This document shows positions 31,400 through 41,166 of a stretch of DNA of 64,000 bases, one piece after another. Source of the DNA: a virus; the IMG/VR virus record IMGVR_UViG_3300044691_000116, positions 1 to 64,000 of that record; one strand, 5' to 3'. The notes under the pieces were generated by a model. The model saw only the letters and a program-made list of their open reading frames with translations. It was not told the origin of the DNA and ran no database searches. Numbering within the stretch: the first letter of the stretch is position 1; each line of letters begins with the position of its first letter. Position numbers and translations under genes: made by a program.

Positions 31400-32902
31400 T
31401 CACTGCACTTCGACGCTAGCCAGATTGATCTTGTTGACCGATCCGCCGTCCATGTACCAGAGCGTGCAGGGCGGTGATTTCCGCTGCCCACGCACCAGCG
31501 CAGTCGCATCGAGGATCTGGAGATACCAACCTTGCGACGACAAGGTCGTGTCGATCTTGGTTCCCGCCGCGTTGTTGACCTCGGAGATCTGGAGCGCCGA
31601 CAACGTCACGCCCGGCTGGATCGCGCCGAAGTTGACGCCTTGGTTGATCGGGTCCATGCATGCCGCGTAGATCGCGGCTCGGCCCGGGGCGTTGTAGGGG
31701 ATGCTTTTGAACGCCACCAGCAGTTGCACCAGCGCCAGCTGCAGCGCGTTGTTCAGCCAGATCTGGTTGACGTAGGAGTCCATCCACTTGAAGGGGCCAG
31801 ACACGCGGCCATCCTGGAAGTTCTGGAAGTTCTGGTTGCGCGTAGCGATGGCGACGTAGGCGTTGTAGCCATTGGCGACGAGGTTCGAGTACGACGTGAC
31901 GTCGGTGACGTCGGGCGACAGCCCAGTCTGCGAGCGCCAAGCGAAGTTCGTTCGGCCATTCTTCTGCGTGAAGTCGACCGCGGCCACCGCACCAGAGATG
32001 AACGCCGCCTTGTCGTAGGTCGGCGCGTAGATCGGGCACGTGCCGGAGCTGTTCGAGGCACCCAGGAGATAGGCCAAGCTGGTCGTCGCCGTGGCGGAAC
32101 TCAGCGGCGCCAGATCCGGATCCCACGCGATATAGGCGAAGCCGTTGCCCTGCGCGTTCGTCCAGGCGGCGAAGGCCTGCTTCAGGGTGTTTCCGCTGCC
32201 GCCGTCCGGATCGAAGATCGTGAAGAACGTGGCCCAGTTTTGCGTCACACCAGCGACCGAGTCCATGAACGTGCCCGGAACCGCAGCGATCGCACCCTGC
32301 GAGTTCACGGCGCCATCGGCCAGCCGCAGGTTCAACGCATCCGCCAGCGTGCCCGACGCGAAGCTGATCGTGGAGCTCACGCCCGTCGTGGCGCTGGTCA
32401 GGAGAAAGCCCGACGACACACTGTCGAAGACGAGCGTGAAGCCCGGCGACGTGAAGGCCGCCAGGGTGATGGTCGCCGCGTTGCTGAAGCTGGTGGCCGC
32501 CGAGAGGTTGATCGTGCTCGAGGTCTTGACAACGCCGTCGACAGTCACGATGAGCGTACCGGTCAGGGCCTGCAGCTGCGTCAGCGTCATGGCCGACAGG
32601 GAGGCGCCCCGAAGCCATGCCGCTACCGGGCCGGTGTTGTACTGGGCCATGAGCAGCCCGCCCGGCTTGACGTTCGAGTTGTCGAAGCCGGCGAAGTAGA
32701 TGGCCGCCATCGCTGCTTCCGCCGAGGCGCCTCCGAAGTACGCCGAGACCGAGGTCGCGGCCGGGAACTGGAGGACGGATCCAATCGGGATGCGCGTGCT
32801 CGTGGTCAGCGCAAGGCCGTTCAGGTCAAGGGCCGATCCGCCGGCGCTGATGACGCCCGGCACGATCGACACGAAATAGCTGGCGGGAATGGATTTCGTC
32901 AT
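31400..32902 (-). CDS. Tail sheath protein (DUF3383)
   Basis: 500 residues. A DUF3383 pattern opens the protein (MTKSIPASYFVSIVPGVIS) and includes FAGFDNSNVKPGGLL, a WDPDLAPLSS segment and QILDATALVRGQRKSP near the end. Sheath subunits contract to drive the tube into the cell. This gene is the best evidence that the phage has a contractile tail. Confidence 0.82.
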   Translation of the reverse strand: MTKSIPASYFVSIVPGVISAGGSALDLNGLALTTSTRIPIGSVLQFPAATSVSAYFGGASAEAAMAAIYFAGFDNSNVKPGGLLMAQYNTGPVAAWLRGASLSAMTLTQLQALTGTLIVTVDGVVKTSSTINLSAATSFSNAATITLAAFTSPGFTLVFDSVSSGFLLTSATTGVSSTISFASGTLADALNLRLADGAVNSQGAIAAVPGTFMDSVAGVTQNWATFFTIFDPDGGSGNTLKQAFAAWTNAQGNGFAYIAWDPDLAPLSSATATTSLAYLLGASNSSGTCPIYAPTYDKAAFISGAVAAVDFTQKNGRTNFAWRSQTGLSPDVTDVTSYSNLVANGYNAYVAIATRNQNFQNFQDGRVSGPFKWMDSYVNQIWLNNALQLALVQLLVAFKSIPYNAPGRAAIYAACMDPINQGVNFGAIQPGVTLSALQISEVNNAAGTKIDTTLSSQGWYLQILDATALVRGQRKSPPCTLWYMDGGSVNKINLASVEVQ

Positions 32903-32955
32903 GGACGCTCCGGGTCAGGTTGTTGCGGGCGTGCCGCGGCGAACAGAAATGAAAT

Positions 32956-32973
32956 AGCCGCCCGAAGGCGGCT
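32956..32973 (-). terminator. Weak intrinsic terminator or hairpin upstream of sheath gene
   Basis: On the minus strand AGCCGCC, TTCG and GGCGGCT form a 7-bp stem, followed by ATTTCATTTC rather than a full T-tract. It may stabilise the upstream mRNA end or reduce read-through before the sheath gene. Confidence 0.5.
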
Positions 32974-32995
32974 AGTGCGGTTAGTGCGGCGCCGG

Positions 32996-33541
32996 TCAGG
33001 GCGCGTAGGTGGCGTCGACGTTGATCACGCCGACCGTCAGGTGATCCGCGAAGTCCTGCGCTGTCGTAACGACAGGGTTGCAATGCAGATTCGCGTCCAC
33101 CGTGTAGCGCTTCTCGACTTGGCGCCCCTCGTTGACGAACGGGATCTGTCGCGGCTCACTCGTGTAGAGCGGCGTCACGTCAAAGCCCGAGGTGGCGAAC
33201 TGGTCGCACCCATAGCTCGAGCGGAACAGCGTCGTGAAGACCTGCGCGTTGTCGGCTGCCAGCGGGCCGTGGATGTCGATCTGCACCGTCACTTGTGTGG
33301 GCTGCATGTCGGCGCGTGTCTGCGGGTTGGACGGGTAGCCGTCCGTGAAGGCCGTCAGGTTCGTCGCCAGGCGCGTCTTCAGGATCGGCGTCATGACGAT
33401 GTAGTTGTCGGCGGTCGGCGCGGGGACGCGGTTGTCCTGGCCGACGACGACCGTCGTTCCGGCCGGCATGATCGCGACAAGGAAGTTCCCAAGCGCCGTG
33501 AGGGTCTGGCTCTCGGTGAGGCTGAGGGTCGGAGCGGTCAC
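32996..33541 (-). CDS. Tail terminator/neck protein (LIC_12616-like)
   Basis: 181 residues, with NYIVMTPILKTRLATN and TVQIDIHGPLAADNAQVFTTLFRS segments of the LIC_12616/neck-terminator family. Located between sheath and head-completion genes, as expected for the protein that caps the tail tube. Confidence 0.7.
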   Translation of the reverse strand: MTAPTLSLTESQTLTALGNFLVAIMPAGTTVVVGQDNRVPAPTADNYIVMTPILKTRLATNLTAFTDGYPSNPQTRADMQPTQVTVQIDIHGPLAADNAQVFTTLFRSSYGCDQFATSGFDVTPLYTSEPRQIPFVNEGRQVEKRYTVDANLHCNPVVTTAQDFADHLTVGVINVDATYAP

Positions 33542-33915
33542 GACTTCTGCCTAAGAATTGCAGCGTGGGTCCAGCCGTCGATTCGCGCCCAGTCTTCCAG
33601 TACCACCACCACCAACCAGATCGACCCATCCGGGAGGGTGATCAGGTCGCCGCCCGTGTTGTCCGGCCGGCTGACGCCCTCCAACAGGCCGTTGACGTAG
33701 ATCGCAAGTTTCTCGCCCTGCAGGTTCAAACTTGATATTTGCTCCAATTCGGGCGAGCTCAGCGCCTGGACGTCGGCCTTCATGGTCGTCGTCGAATAGG
33801 TCGGCGTCCGCGTGAAATCAGCGTTCTGGGTCGATCCCGTGCTGTGCCGAACGGTCACCGTGAGCGGCGGGCTGATGACCCGCACTGCGCCGGCGGCGAG
33901 CGCGTTGAGGTTCAC
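33538..33915 (-). CDS. Head-tail joining protein, 125 aa
   Basis: Beta-rich small protein with SIWLVVVVLEDWARIDGWTH at the C-terminus, in the position of neck or stopper proteins. Overlaps neighbours by 4 bases. Assigned by place and size. Confidence 0.6.
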   Translation of the reverse strand: MNLNALAAGAVRVISPPLTVTVRHSTGSTQNADFTRTPTYSTTTMKADVQALSSPELEQISSLNLQGEKLAIYVNGLLEGVSRPDNTGGDLITLPDGSIWLVVVVLEDWARIDGWTHAAILRQKS

Positions 33916-34457
33916 TCCGCGTCTCCGACGATGCTGGTCAAGGTCGAGATGAGCAGGCCGGAATCATGCAAGGCTTGCGTGCGGCTGCTGCCCTCTTCGC
34001 CCGCGGCCACGCGCGCCGCGGCCTCTCCGACAACCCGGCCGGTGACGACCAGCGACGGATCCGCATCGCGCATCTTGCGCAGCATCAGGGTGATGTCCGA
34101 CAACTTGGTGAAGTCGCCGCTCGCGAGCGTGACGCCAATATCAGCCGAAGCCTGTAAACCGACGCCCTCGAGGACATCGTTGGCGTCCGCATTGCCCTTG
34201 ATCACCGCGCGCACGCCGTCGGCCATCACCTTGACCCAGGCCGCCTTGCGGTCGGCGATGGTCGGGCGAATGAAGGGCCGCGGCGGAATGCCGTTGGCCG
34301 GAGAGCCGTTCTCCTGGATCGTAGCGACGTACGCTACAGGCGTGCCGTCTTTGTACTGCGCGGACGGGAACCAGCCGACCTTGGCGACGCGATCGGCGAA
34401 CCCATCCGGGATGGCATCGAGCTTCGCCTTGATCTTGTCGAAGTTCAGCTCTTTCAT
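33912..34457 (-). CDS. gp10-like head-tail connector/morphogenesis protein
   Basis: 181 residues starting at 34457 with MKELNFDKIKAKLDAIP. VGWFPSAQYKDGTPVAYVA and PPRPFIRPTIADRK are typical of HK97 gp10-like or virion-morphogenesis proteins, which share a PPRPF-type motif. A later helical part ends LISTLTSIVG. Confidence 0.75.
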   Translation of the reverse strand: MKELNFDKIKAKLDAIPDGFADRVAKVGWFPSAQYKDGTPVAYVATIQENGSPANGIPPRPFIRPTIADRKAAWVKVMADGVRAVIKGNADANDVLEGVGLQASADIGVTLASGDFTKLSDITLMLRKMRDADPSLVVTGRVVGEAAARVAAGEEGSSRTQALHDSGLLISTLTSIVGDAE

Positions 34458-34885
34458 CAGAATCGGCCGCCACTTTTGCGGAACGCAGCGCGCTCGAGCG
34501 ACCCGCCGATGATGAGACCGCCGGCAACCCGCTGACTCAGCAGAGCCCAGAGCTGCAGGCCGTACGGAGTCGTTGCCAGCCAGAACTGCCAGCCACTCGT
34601 GGCCGGCGGGGGCTGCATCGAGATGGTCACGCTGCCTTGCGTGGCTCCGGTGACTGGCGCGGCCGTGGTCTGGCCAGCCGCCAGCATGTTCGAGAGCTGC
34701 GTCAGGTGCGCAGTCATCAGGTTCAGGGCCAACTGCAACTGAGCGCCCGACAGGATGCACCCGTCATTCGCATTCATGTACGCCGTCGCCATCGTCCAAT
34801 AGTTCCCCAGCTGCGTGGGGTTCTGTGCGGCGAGCGCCGGGAACGACGACTGGAACAGCGTCAGATCGAACGTGTGCAGGGCCAT
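34457..34885 (-). CDS. DUF4054 head-tail connector
   Basis: 142 residues with the DUF4054 pattern: FQSSFPALAAQNPTQLGNYW, LQLALNLMTAHL, and a C-terminal GWQFWLATTPYGLQLWAL followed by the IIGGSLERAAFRKSG end. Family members are helical adaptors binding the portal. Confidence 0.8.
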   Translation of the reverse strand: MALHTFDLTLFQSSFPALAAQNPTQLGNYWTMATAYMNANDGCILSGAQLQLALNLMTAHLTQLSNMLAAGQTTAAPVTGATQGSVTISMQPPPATSGWQFWLATTPYGLQLWALLSQRVAGGLIIGGSLERAAFRKSGGRF

Positions 34886-34892
34886 GACATGC

Positions 34893-35279
34893 TCAAGAGT
34901 TCTTCGCCGACGGCTTGGCCGTGGTTTCTTCGTTCACTCCGATGTAGTCGGCGGGCGTCTTCGGGCTCGACGGGTCGGCGCGGTTCATGTCGGCGGCGAC
35001 CTTTTCGACGTCGGTCGACTTTTTTTGCACGGACATGTGCCCGTTCGTCTTGTGCAGCAGGAACACGTTGTTCTTGTGCAGCATCTCGAGCTCGGCGTCG
35101 TCCACCTCGGTCATGACGCCGAGCGGTGTAACGATGCGGTCATTGGCAACGCCAGCGCCGCCCTTGATGAAGACCGTCGGGCCTTCGGAGGCCATCGCGC
35201 CAGCATCGGCACCCGGAATCCAGTGCGTGTATCGCATGTCCGTCGCCAGGGTCGAGAACACGAAATGTCGTTGGGCCAT
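34893..35279 (-). CDS. Hypothetical structural protein, 128 aa
   Basis: Located between the capsid and DUF4054 genes. The middle part (IVTPLGVMTEVDDAELEML) looks like proteins placed after the capsid in related phages. Its C-terminus is Lys/Pro-rich. Exact role not known; it could be a minor head protein. Confidence 0.6.
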   Translation of the reverse strand: MAQRHFVFSTLATDMRYTHWIPGADAGAMASEGPTVFIKGGAGVANDRIVTPLGVMTEVDDAELEMLHKNNVFLLHKTNGHMSVQKKSTDVEKVAADMNRADPSSPKTPADYIGVNEETTAKPSAKNS

Positions 35280-35296
35280 CTTTCACTTCTCCAATG

Positions 35297-35326
35297 AAAA
35301 AGGCCCCGCGGGATTGCCGCGAGGCC
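35297..35326 (-). terminator. Intrinsic terminator after the major capsid gene
   Basis: A 10-bp stem (one G-T pair) with a 5-nt loop followed by five Ts on the minus strand. It ends the mRNA for the capsid gene and is a common device to raise capsid expression relative to downstream genes. Confidence 0.8.
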
Positions 35327-35359
35327 TTCGGGGTTGAAACGCTCAGTACGGCGCGAATT

Positions 35360-36472
35360 TCACGTGCCTGAGCCCCGAACAACGGCATAAGGCCTTTTGC
35401 ACAGCAGGCCCGCCGTCGACATGGAATAGTCCTCGAGGTACGACTTCGCCTTCTTCTCCACGCCGAGCGCCATGAACTTGGCCGGCACGATCTGCTCGAA
35501 CACGCGGCTGTTGTCCGAGGCGCCGTCATCGACGGACTCGGCGTACAGGTAGAACACGTTCGCGCCACCGTTGGCCGCGTTCAGTTGCGGCGCCGATTCG
35601 ACACGCATCTGCGGGTAGGTCTCGCGGATCCAGCCCATGACGGACTGGTTGCCGTAGACCGCCACGGTCGACAGATACCCGTAGGTGTTCGTCGACACGA
35701 CCAGGGTGGTCGGCGTGGTGCCCGGGTTGATGGTGTCTTGCGACTGCGTCTGCAGCTTCACGACCGCCTGGCGGATGTCGGCGGTGATCTCGGTGAACGT
35801 CTTGGACGACCACAGGGGCGAACCGCTGACACCGTTGGCGATGGTGTAGTACGACGGCAGGCTCGGGTCGTTCAGGAAACCGTACGTGCGGTTGTTGCCC
35901 GAGTTGTAGCCGAAGAAGCCGATGACGTTGCGCTGCACCTCGAGCGACTGAGCGGCGCTGTTGCGCTTCTCGGCCGCCGAATTGATGCGGATGCGCGCCG
36001 CGCGGGCTTCCTCGAGCACGCTGACTTGCAGACCCTTCTCGAAGCGCACGATGGTGCGGCGCTCGAAGTTGGTGTTCCAGCTCGAGAGCGGAACCTGCGT
36101 CAGGTCACCGTACGGAACGGCAACGCCGATCGGCTCGAGGACGCCCTGCACGACTTCCTCGTCTTCCCACGAACCGATGGTCGTGACGCCGACGAGGGTG
36201 TCGATCTTGCGCGCCGCGGTGATCGTCTTCACGAAGCCGGGCAGCCATGCTTGCAGGAACTGCACGGGCGTGGTGATCGATGCGGTGGTGATCAGACCTT
36301 GCTGATCGTCCATGCCGAATCCGGCGAAGCCAGCCATCTTGTTGACGACCGCTTCTGAGAAACCGATGCCGACGCCGCCAAGGGCTGCGAAGTCATTCAC
36401 ATCCTCCGCGGTCATCACCATCGGGCGCACATCGCGCGGGGCGATGTAGCTGCGTTCTTGAGACTTGATCAT
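35360..36472 (-). CDS. Major capsid protein (DUF2184 family)
   Basis: 370 residues with an HK97-like fold inferred from family DUF2184: TTPVQFLQAWLPGFVKTITA, WEDEEVVQGVLEPIG, and an ERRTIVRFEKGLQVS segment, then a C-terminal YAVVRGSG. The preceding gene encodes the probable decoration protein. It forms the icosahedral shell. Confidence 0.85.
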   Translation of the reverse strand: MIKSQERSYIAPRDVRPMVMTAEDVNDFAALGGVGIGFSEAVVNKMAGFAGFGMDDQQGLITTASITTPVQFLQAWLPGFVKTITAARKIDTLVGVTTIGSWEDEEVVQGVLEPIGVAVPYGDLTQVPLSSWNTNFERRTIVRFEKGLQVSVLEEARAARIRINSAAEKRNSAAQSLEVQRNVIGFFGYNSGNNRTYGFLNDPSLPSYYTIANGVSGSPLWSSKTFTEITADIRQAVVKLQTQSQDTINPGTTPTTLVVSTNTYGYLSTVAVYGNQSVMGWIRETYPQMRVESAPQLNAANGGANVFYLYAESVDDGASDNSRVFEQIVPAKFMALGVEKKAKSYLEDYSMSTAGLLCKRPYAVVRGSGT

Positions 36473-36485
36473 GTCAGTGCTCCGA

Positions 36486-36992
36486 TCAGTTGGTCAGGCG
36501 GATGGCCACGAGGCCGGCCACCGAAGTGAGGTTGCGCACGACGCAGTTCGGAACGAACGCGTTGCCCGAGCCAGCGGCAGCACCCGGAGCGACTGCACCG
36601 AGAGCGCCCGTCGCTGTGGCGTAGACCACGAGGTCGCCGATGTTGGCGGCGGTCGTGAGGGCCACGACCATCGTTCCCATCAGGACGAAGTCGCCGTCCG
36701 ATTGATCGGGCAGCGTCAGCGTCGGGGTCAGCGTTCCGGACGTGGTGCCCGAAGTCGAGTATTCCTTCGGGTTGGCCAGGATGCCGGCGAAGACGGTCGA
36801 GCCGTTCGTGATCGCGCCGCCGACCGTTGCGATGTCCGTGGTGTTGGACTTCGTATAGGCGTAGCCGATGACGTTGGGCGTGCCCGACGAATTGATGGTG
36901 GCCTTGCTCGCGCGCAGCGGGCCATCGTTGATGAGTTCACCGATGACGCCGTAGGCGTAGGTGATGTTCACAGTGGATTGGAAAGCGCTCAT
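36486..36992 (-). CDS. Capsid decoration/cement protein candidate
   Basis: 168-residue beta-rich protein just upstream of the capsid gene, with no charged runs (VVYATATGALGAVAPGAAAG). Position and composition match head-stabilising proteins next to DUF2184 capsids. Assigned by context. Confidence 0.62.
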   Translation of the reverse strand: MSAFQSTVNITYAYGVIGELINDGPLRASKATINSSGTPNVIGYAYTKSNTTDIATVGGAITNGSTVFAGILANPKEYSTSGTTSGTLTPTLTLPDQSDGDFVLMGTMVVALTTAANIGDLVVYATATGALGAVAPGAAAGSGNAFVPNCVVRNLTSVAGLVAIRLTN

Positions 36993-36995
36993 GGC

Positions 36996-38528
36996 TTAGG
37001 CCCCCTTGTTGAGGTGACGGGTGACGAAGTTGCTGCCGGTGCCCGTGTCCATCGCTGCGGCGGTCTTGGCCGTCGCAGCCTTGGCGGGATCGCCCTTGGC
37101 GAGCAGGTAGCCCGAGAGAACCGCGGCTTCTTGGCCGGCTTGGGCCTTGATGCCCAGCTGCTTGACGCCGTAGGAGGCGACTTCAGCTTCGTTCATCTCG
37201 GAGTGGTCGAAGGTGCCGATGTGGGCGGACAGCTGCTTGGCGAGCGTGTCGCGGCGAGCGATCTGGCCAACGAGTTCCTTGAAGGTCAGGGCGGCGTCCA
37301 TCGACATGTCGGGGTTCTTGTCGGAGTCAGCCGCTTTGGCTTCCTCTTTCTTGTCGTCCTTCTTGTCGTCGTCCTTCTTCTCGAAGTCGGCGTCTTCAGC
37401 CTTCTTCTCGTCGTCCTTGTCGTCCTTCTTTTCGTCGGACTTCTCGGCTTCGTCCATGATCATCTTGATCGCGGGCATCGCCTGCTTGAGGGTCGCGAGT
37501 GCAGCGTCCAGCGTCATGCCGGAGCCGCCCTCGTTTTCTTTGTCAGCCATGGGTGGCTCCTTGGGTAGTGAGGTGGATTGATCGATCGAGTCCAAGACCG
37601 CAACGTCTGGCCCCATGCGCCCGGAATGAACCAGCGCCAAGTGATTGCCGCGAATCGTTCGCTGGATAGCGTCGTAGGCCGCACCTTGGAAAACTCCCTT
37701 GGTGAAGTCATAGACACAGCGATAGCCGCACGACAATTCCCGCTTCCCGGCTTCGATCAGGCCCGCCATGGATTGGGAGAAAACTTTCAGATTCCCGTAG
37801 AGGGTTCCGTCTTCGAAGAACACGTCTTCGCCGATCACGCCCTGAATGCCCTTGCGCTCGGCGGGCATCAACCCGTCCTCTTCGCTGCCCAGCATCACGT
37901 GGTCATCGATCCACGGCAGGAGGCGGAAGCTGTCGATGCATTCCGGATCGGCGAGCTCTTCGGCCGGCCGGTAGACCCGGTACTGACGGTCAGGGTTTTC
38001 CGCGTCGCCGACCTGGCGGCCGAGGTAGGGGAAGACGCCGACCTTGGAGAGCGGGTTGCGCGAAATCTCCGGCCAGCCGTTCGTATCTACGGTTCGCGCT
38101 GACTCGTCCATCGAGACCGCGTCGGTAAGCGCAAGGTTGATCGCCGCAACGGCTTGGAAGGCACCTGTTATCTGGTCCGCAACGGCCGGATGCAAGGGAC
38201 TCGGCAAGTCGGACGTCGTTGCCCAGACATAGCCGTCGTGTTCTTCGTTGAGGGTGGGCGCGAAGGTATCGCCGACGCACAGGAACAGCACGAAGCCGCC
38301 GCGCTCTTCGAGGAGCGTGATGGCGCTGGGTGCATGACCGGTCTCTTCGACGGATTCGCGCACCGCTGCTTGCTCTCCGCTCTCGCCCTCCTCGATTCCG
38401 CCAGCCGGGAATCCCCATGTCGACGGGTTCGAGGCGGCATTGGCTGCGCGCTTGAGCAGCAGCACGCGGTCGCCAGTGATGTAGGCGATGCCGGCAGCCG
38501 TGGCAACAGGGGGGAGTTCTTGGGTCAT
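36996..38528 (-). CDS. Nudix hydrolase fused to DUF2213 prohead protease/scaffold
   Basis: 510 residues in three parts. Residues about 5-135 are a Nudix domain with box GGIEEGE ... REsVEEtG. Residues 150-330 are DUF2213, a phage head protease-like domain ([40 protein letters not shown]). Residues 330-510 begin with an Asp/Lys/Glu run, as in scaffolds, and end in helices. The last part probably guides capsid assembly and is removed by the protease. The Nudix part hydrolyses nucleoside diphosphate-linked substrates of unknown kind. Most DUF2213 proteins that I know lack it. Confidence 0.82.
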   Translation of the reverse strand: MTQELPPVATAAGIAYITGDRVLLLKRAANAASNPSTWGFPAGGIEEGESGEQAAVRESVEETGHAPSAITLLEERGGFVLFLCVGDTFAPTLNEEHDGYVWATTSDLPSPLHPAVADQITGAFQAVAAINLALTDAVSMDESARTVDTNGWPEISRNPLSKVGVFPYLGRQVGDAENPDRQYRVYRPAEELADPECIDSFRLLPWIDDHVMLGSEEDGLMPAERKGIQGVIGEDVFFEDGTLYGNLKVFSQSMAGLIEAGKRELSCGYRCVYDFTKGVFQGAAYDAIQRTIRGNHLALVHSGRMGPDVAVLDSIDQSTSLPKEPPMADKENEGGSGMTLDAALATLKQAMPAIKMIMDEAEKSDEKKDDKDDEKKAEDADFEKKDDDKKDDKKEEAKAADSDKNPDMSMDAALTFKELVGQIARRDTLAKQLSAHIGTFDHSEMNEAEVASYGVKQLGIKAQAGQEAAVLSGYLLAKGDPAKAATAKTAAAMDTGTGSNFVTRHLNKGA

Positions 38529-38541
38529 GGCTGCACAATTG

Positions 38542-38565
38542 AAAAAGCCCGCGAGGTGCGGGCTT
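38542..38565 (-). terminator. Intrinsic terminator upstream of the protease/scaffold gene
   Basis: AAGCCCGC and GCGGGCTT form an 8-bp stem with a 5-nt loop and a T-tract on the minus strand. It stands between the 82-residue gene and the protease gene inside the late operon. Confidence 0.75.
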
Positions 38566-38584
38566 GGAATCGAAGTGGTCGAGG

Positions 38585-38833
38585 CTACTCGTTGACGATC
38601 TGGTCAACCGGATTCGGAGCGAGTAGCTCGTCCTCCCAGGCCTTCTCGCAGTGGCGGGCCTCGAACAGGTTCAAGAACTGGCAGACGTAGCCGCAGAACT
38701 TGCACTTGCCTTCGAGGATGTCGTGACCCATGCGAGCCGACAGCGTCATGCGCGGGTCGCCGCCGAAGAGCGTGTTGATCGATTGATCGAAGAGGTGCGC
38801 CCAGTTGAAGAGGTATTGCAGGAATTTGCGCAT
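38585..38833 (-). CDS. Small phage head-module protein, 82 aa
   Basis: The start at 38833 is a better-placed ATG than the upstream one. [21 protein letters not shown] and [19 protein letters not shown] match a small phage family with three or four Cys that I recall from the head gene block. Possible zinc site. Function unknown. Confidence 0.65.
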   Translation of the reverse strand: MRKFLQYLFNWAHLFDQSINTLFGGDPRMTLSARMGHDILEGKCKFCGYVCQFLNLFEARHCEKAWEDELLAPNPVDQIVNE

Positions 38834-38843
38834 GGCAGGCTCT

Positions 38844-39695
38844 TCAGTCGGTGTCGAAAGTGACAAGGGGGCGCATCTTGCAGCGGCAGCCTGGAAGGTC
38901 GCCGGGCTTGCCGTAGACCTTCTCGCCATACATATCGCCGATGTAGGGCGGCTCATCGAGTCGATAGACATTGCCGTTCATGGCGACATGCAGCGGGCGG
39001 GGCTCTTTGCTTCCGCCGGCGTGGACCCATTCGTAGGTCTTCACGCCGATCGCATCCATGCGCGCGGTATTGATGTTGTTGAAGGACTTGCGTACCTGAT
39101 CCATCGACACATTCCGCGCGTGCCGAATGTTGCCTTGGTACTGCTTTTCCAGAAACGGCACGAGATCTTTCATGCCGTTCCCGCTCGTGATGGATCGCAT
39201 CACGGCGCCCTGCACCTTGCCGAGGTAGTTCGTCGGGATCAACTTGATCAGTCCTACCGCCTCGGTCGTGCTGGCCGTGATGATGTCCAGCAGCTTGGGC
39301 GTCATCTGCTTCGGGTCGAGCGTGACCGAGGCGCTGATCTCGCGCAGGGACATGCCGAGCGTGACCGCACTGTTCTTGACCGTGCGGTCGATCATTCGCT
39401 TCGTCGCCCGCTTGGCGAACTTGTTGAACATCGCCTCGTACTTGTCCAGCAGCCGATTCGTCGCGATGCGCGCCTGACTGCTGATGTTCGTGTGGCCAGC
39501 GATCGCGCCTTCGATCGGCTTGGCGTCCATGGCGTCGTGCGCTGCTTCGAAGAAGAGTGTCGTCAACTCCTTCTTCGTCTCGTCGGCCATGCGGCGAATC
39601 AGCGTCAGGATCGCCCAGGTGAACTCCTGTTCAATCGCCGCGCTCGGGTTCAGGACGCCGCCCTTGAGCGGCTCATTCCTCCGCGTCGGGGTCAT
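38844..39695 (-). CDS. Head morphogenesis protein (SPP1 gp7/Mu gpF-like)
   Basis: 283 residues starting at 39695, overlapping the portal gene by 23 bases. The C-terminal part has the minor-head motifs RNVSMDQVRKSFNNINTARM, then YEWVHAGGSKEPRPLHVAMNG, and GDLPGCRCKMRPL with the conserved Cys pair. It enters the prohead with the portal. Confidence 0.82.
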   Translation of the reverse strand: MTPTRRNEPLKGGVLNPSAAIEQEFTWAILTLIRRMADETKKELTTLFFEAAHDAMDAKPIEGAIAGHTNISSQARIATNRLLDKYEAMFNKFAKRATKRMIDRTVKNSAVTLGMSLREISASVTLDPKQMTPKLLDIITASTTEAVGLIKLIPTNYLGKVQGAVMRSITSGNGMKDLVPFLEKQYQGNIRHARNVSMDQVRKSFNNINTARMDAIGVKTYEWVHAGGSKEPRPLHVAMNGNVYRLDEPPYIGDMYGEKVYGKPGDLPGCRCKMRPLVTFDTD

Positions 39696-41166
39696 CGTCC
39701 AACGGAGGTTCAACTTCCTGCGACAGGTCAACGCCCGCATAGCCGCTGGCCGGATCCAGGCCGAGGCGCTGGCGCTCGTCTTCGCTGGCAAGGGCGCCGG
39801 ACGCAATCAACGCTGCGCCAGTCTGTGCTTTCACTAGATTCGTGTCGGCCTGCTCCTTGGCGGTCGGGCTATCGAGCGGGCGCCATTCGACAGTGGTCTC
39901 GATCTTCTTGTTGCCGACCTCGGAGCGCATAACCAGCAGGTGATGACGCTCGATGAATGGCGTCAGGTCGTGCGCTTGGATGCTCTCCAACTCTTCGTGG
40001 TAGCTGGCCTCTTCGTAATCTCCCGTGGCGTTGAAGCCCTTTGGCGTCGTGCCAAGTAGCTTCGTGCTCGGGATGTTCGCTGCGGCCGCCACGATCTGGT
40101 ATTGCGTCATGATGACGCTATCCAGGTCGGCGAGGCTGGTGTCGAATTGGTTGAATTCGTCGCCTTCCTTGTCGCCGAGCTTGATCGCGTAGTTATCGCG
40201 GAACGCCACCCAGTCGTTCATGCGGCTGACGGCTTCATCGCCGAGCGCCACGAACTTGGCCATGTCCGTCATGAACACCGTCGTGCGCTTCGTCTGCGCC
40301 AGCTGCGGAGCCTCGTTGGCGACGCGCTCGGCCGCATAGACCCGCTCCATGATCCGCTGCGGCAACGGAACGCCCCCATACATGTACTGCGGCTTGAGCA
40401 GGTCGGGCAGGTCGCCGTTGCGGTAGATGATCAGGTGCGAGCGGTGGTAGCGCACGCCGTTGATCTGCCACCATGTCGGCTCGTAGAAGTGCCTCGTGTC
40501 CGGGCGCGACGACGAGGCCTGATCGAGTTGCGGCGCCGTCCAGTACGGGTCGACCTGCACGATGCCTTTGTAAGAGCCGGGCGTCACGCCGTCGGCGTTG
40601 AACGGCTTCGTGTAGTACTCGGGATCGCTCGAATCGACCTTGAACAGCGCGATGCGGATGCCAAAGATCCGGCCCATGCGCACGAATTGCTCGAGATTCC
40701 AGTTCAGCCGCATCGAGCGATCGGCCTTGTGGAGGATCTTGAGCGTCTTCTCGTCCATGTCGTCGCCGTCGACATTCACGACGTCGAAGCCCTGACGGAT
40801 TGCGTCGCGCGCCGGGACGGTGCAGGCCTTGTCGATCAGCCAGTGTTGCGCCAGGATCGCGCACATCTGGTGCCCGATGAACGTCTGCGAGGCGTACCAC
40901 ATCGCCAGGACTTCTGGCAGGTTCTGCGCGGTCGCGGCCATCTTGAGCGCGATGCCGCCCGAGCCGTCGTCGTCCATGACGCCGCCCACCTGGATCTTTG
41001 GCGCCTTGTTGATTAGCTCCCGAATATGGTCGCCTATCTGGAATAAGCGCCCACGTTCTTCGGCAAAGTGCGTGCTCCAGAATGAGCCGCCGGCCTCTTT
41101 CGACGCGGCTGGTTGCGGCGGCGCCGAGGTTTCCCGGTTGCCGAAGACCCACGAGAACATGCCCAT
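39673..41166 (-). CDS. Portal protein (DUF1073 family)
   Basis: 497 residues from a start at 41166 that overlaps the terminase stop (TGATG). It has the DUF1073 pattern, including IRELINKAPKIQVGG, VPARDAIRQGFDVVN, and PSTKLLGTTPKGFNATGDYE. It forms the 12-subunit DNA channel. The family is sometimes named Acb1-like in automatic annotation, but the portal role fits the context. Confidence 0.85.
   Translation of the reverse strand: MGMFSWVFGNRETSAPPQPAASKEAGGSFWSTHFAEERGRLFQIGDHIRELINKAPKIQVGGVMDDDGSGGIALKMAATAQNLPEVLAMWYASQTFIGHQMCAILAQHWLIDKACTVPARDAIRQGFDVVNVDGDDMDEKTLKILHKADRSMRLNWNLEQFVRMGRIFGIRIALFKVDSSDPEYYTKPFNADGVTPGSYKGIVQVDPYWTAPQLDQASSSRPDTRHFYEPTWWQINGVRYHRSHLIIYRNGDLPDLLKPQYMYGGVPLPQRIMERVYAAERVANEAPQLAQTKRTTVFMTDMAKFVALGDEAVSRMNDWVAFRDNYAIKLGDKEGDEFNQFDTSLADLDSVIMTQYQIVAAAANIPSTKLLGTTPKGFNATGDYEEASYHEELESIQAHDLTPFIERHHLLVMRSEVGNKKIETTVEWRPLDSPTAKEQADTNLVKAQTGAALIASGALASEDERQRLGLDPASGYAGVDLSQEVEPPLDDDPDAEE

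Noticed and set aside
31532-33700. Long + strand frame of about 720 codons opposite sheath and neck genes
   Set aside because: It runs across several well-supported minus-strand genes and encodes low-complexity Arg/Gly/Val sequence, an antisense shadow.
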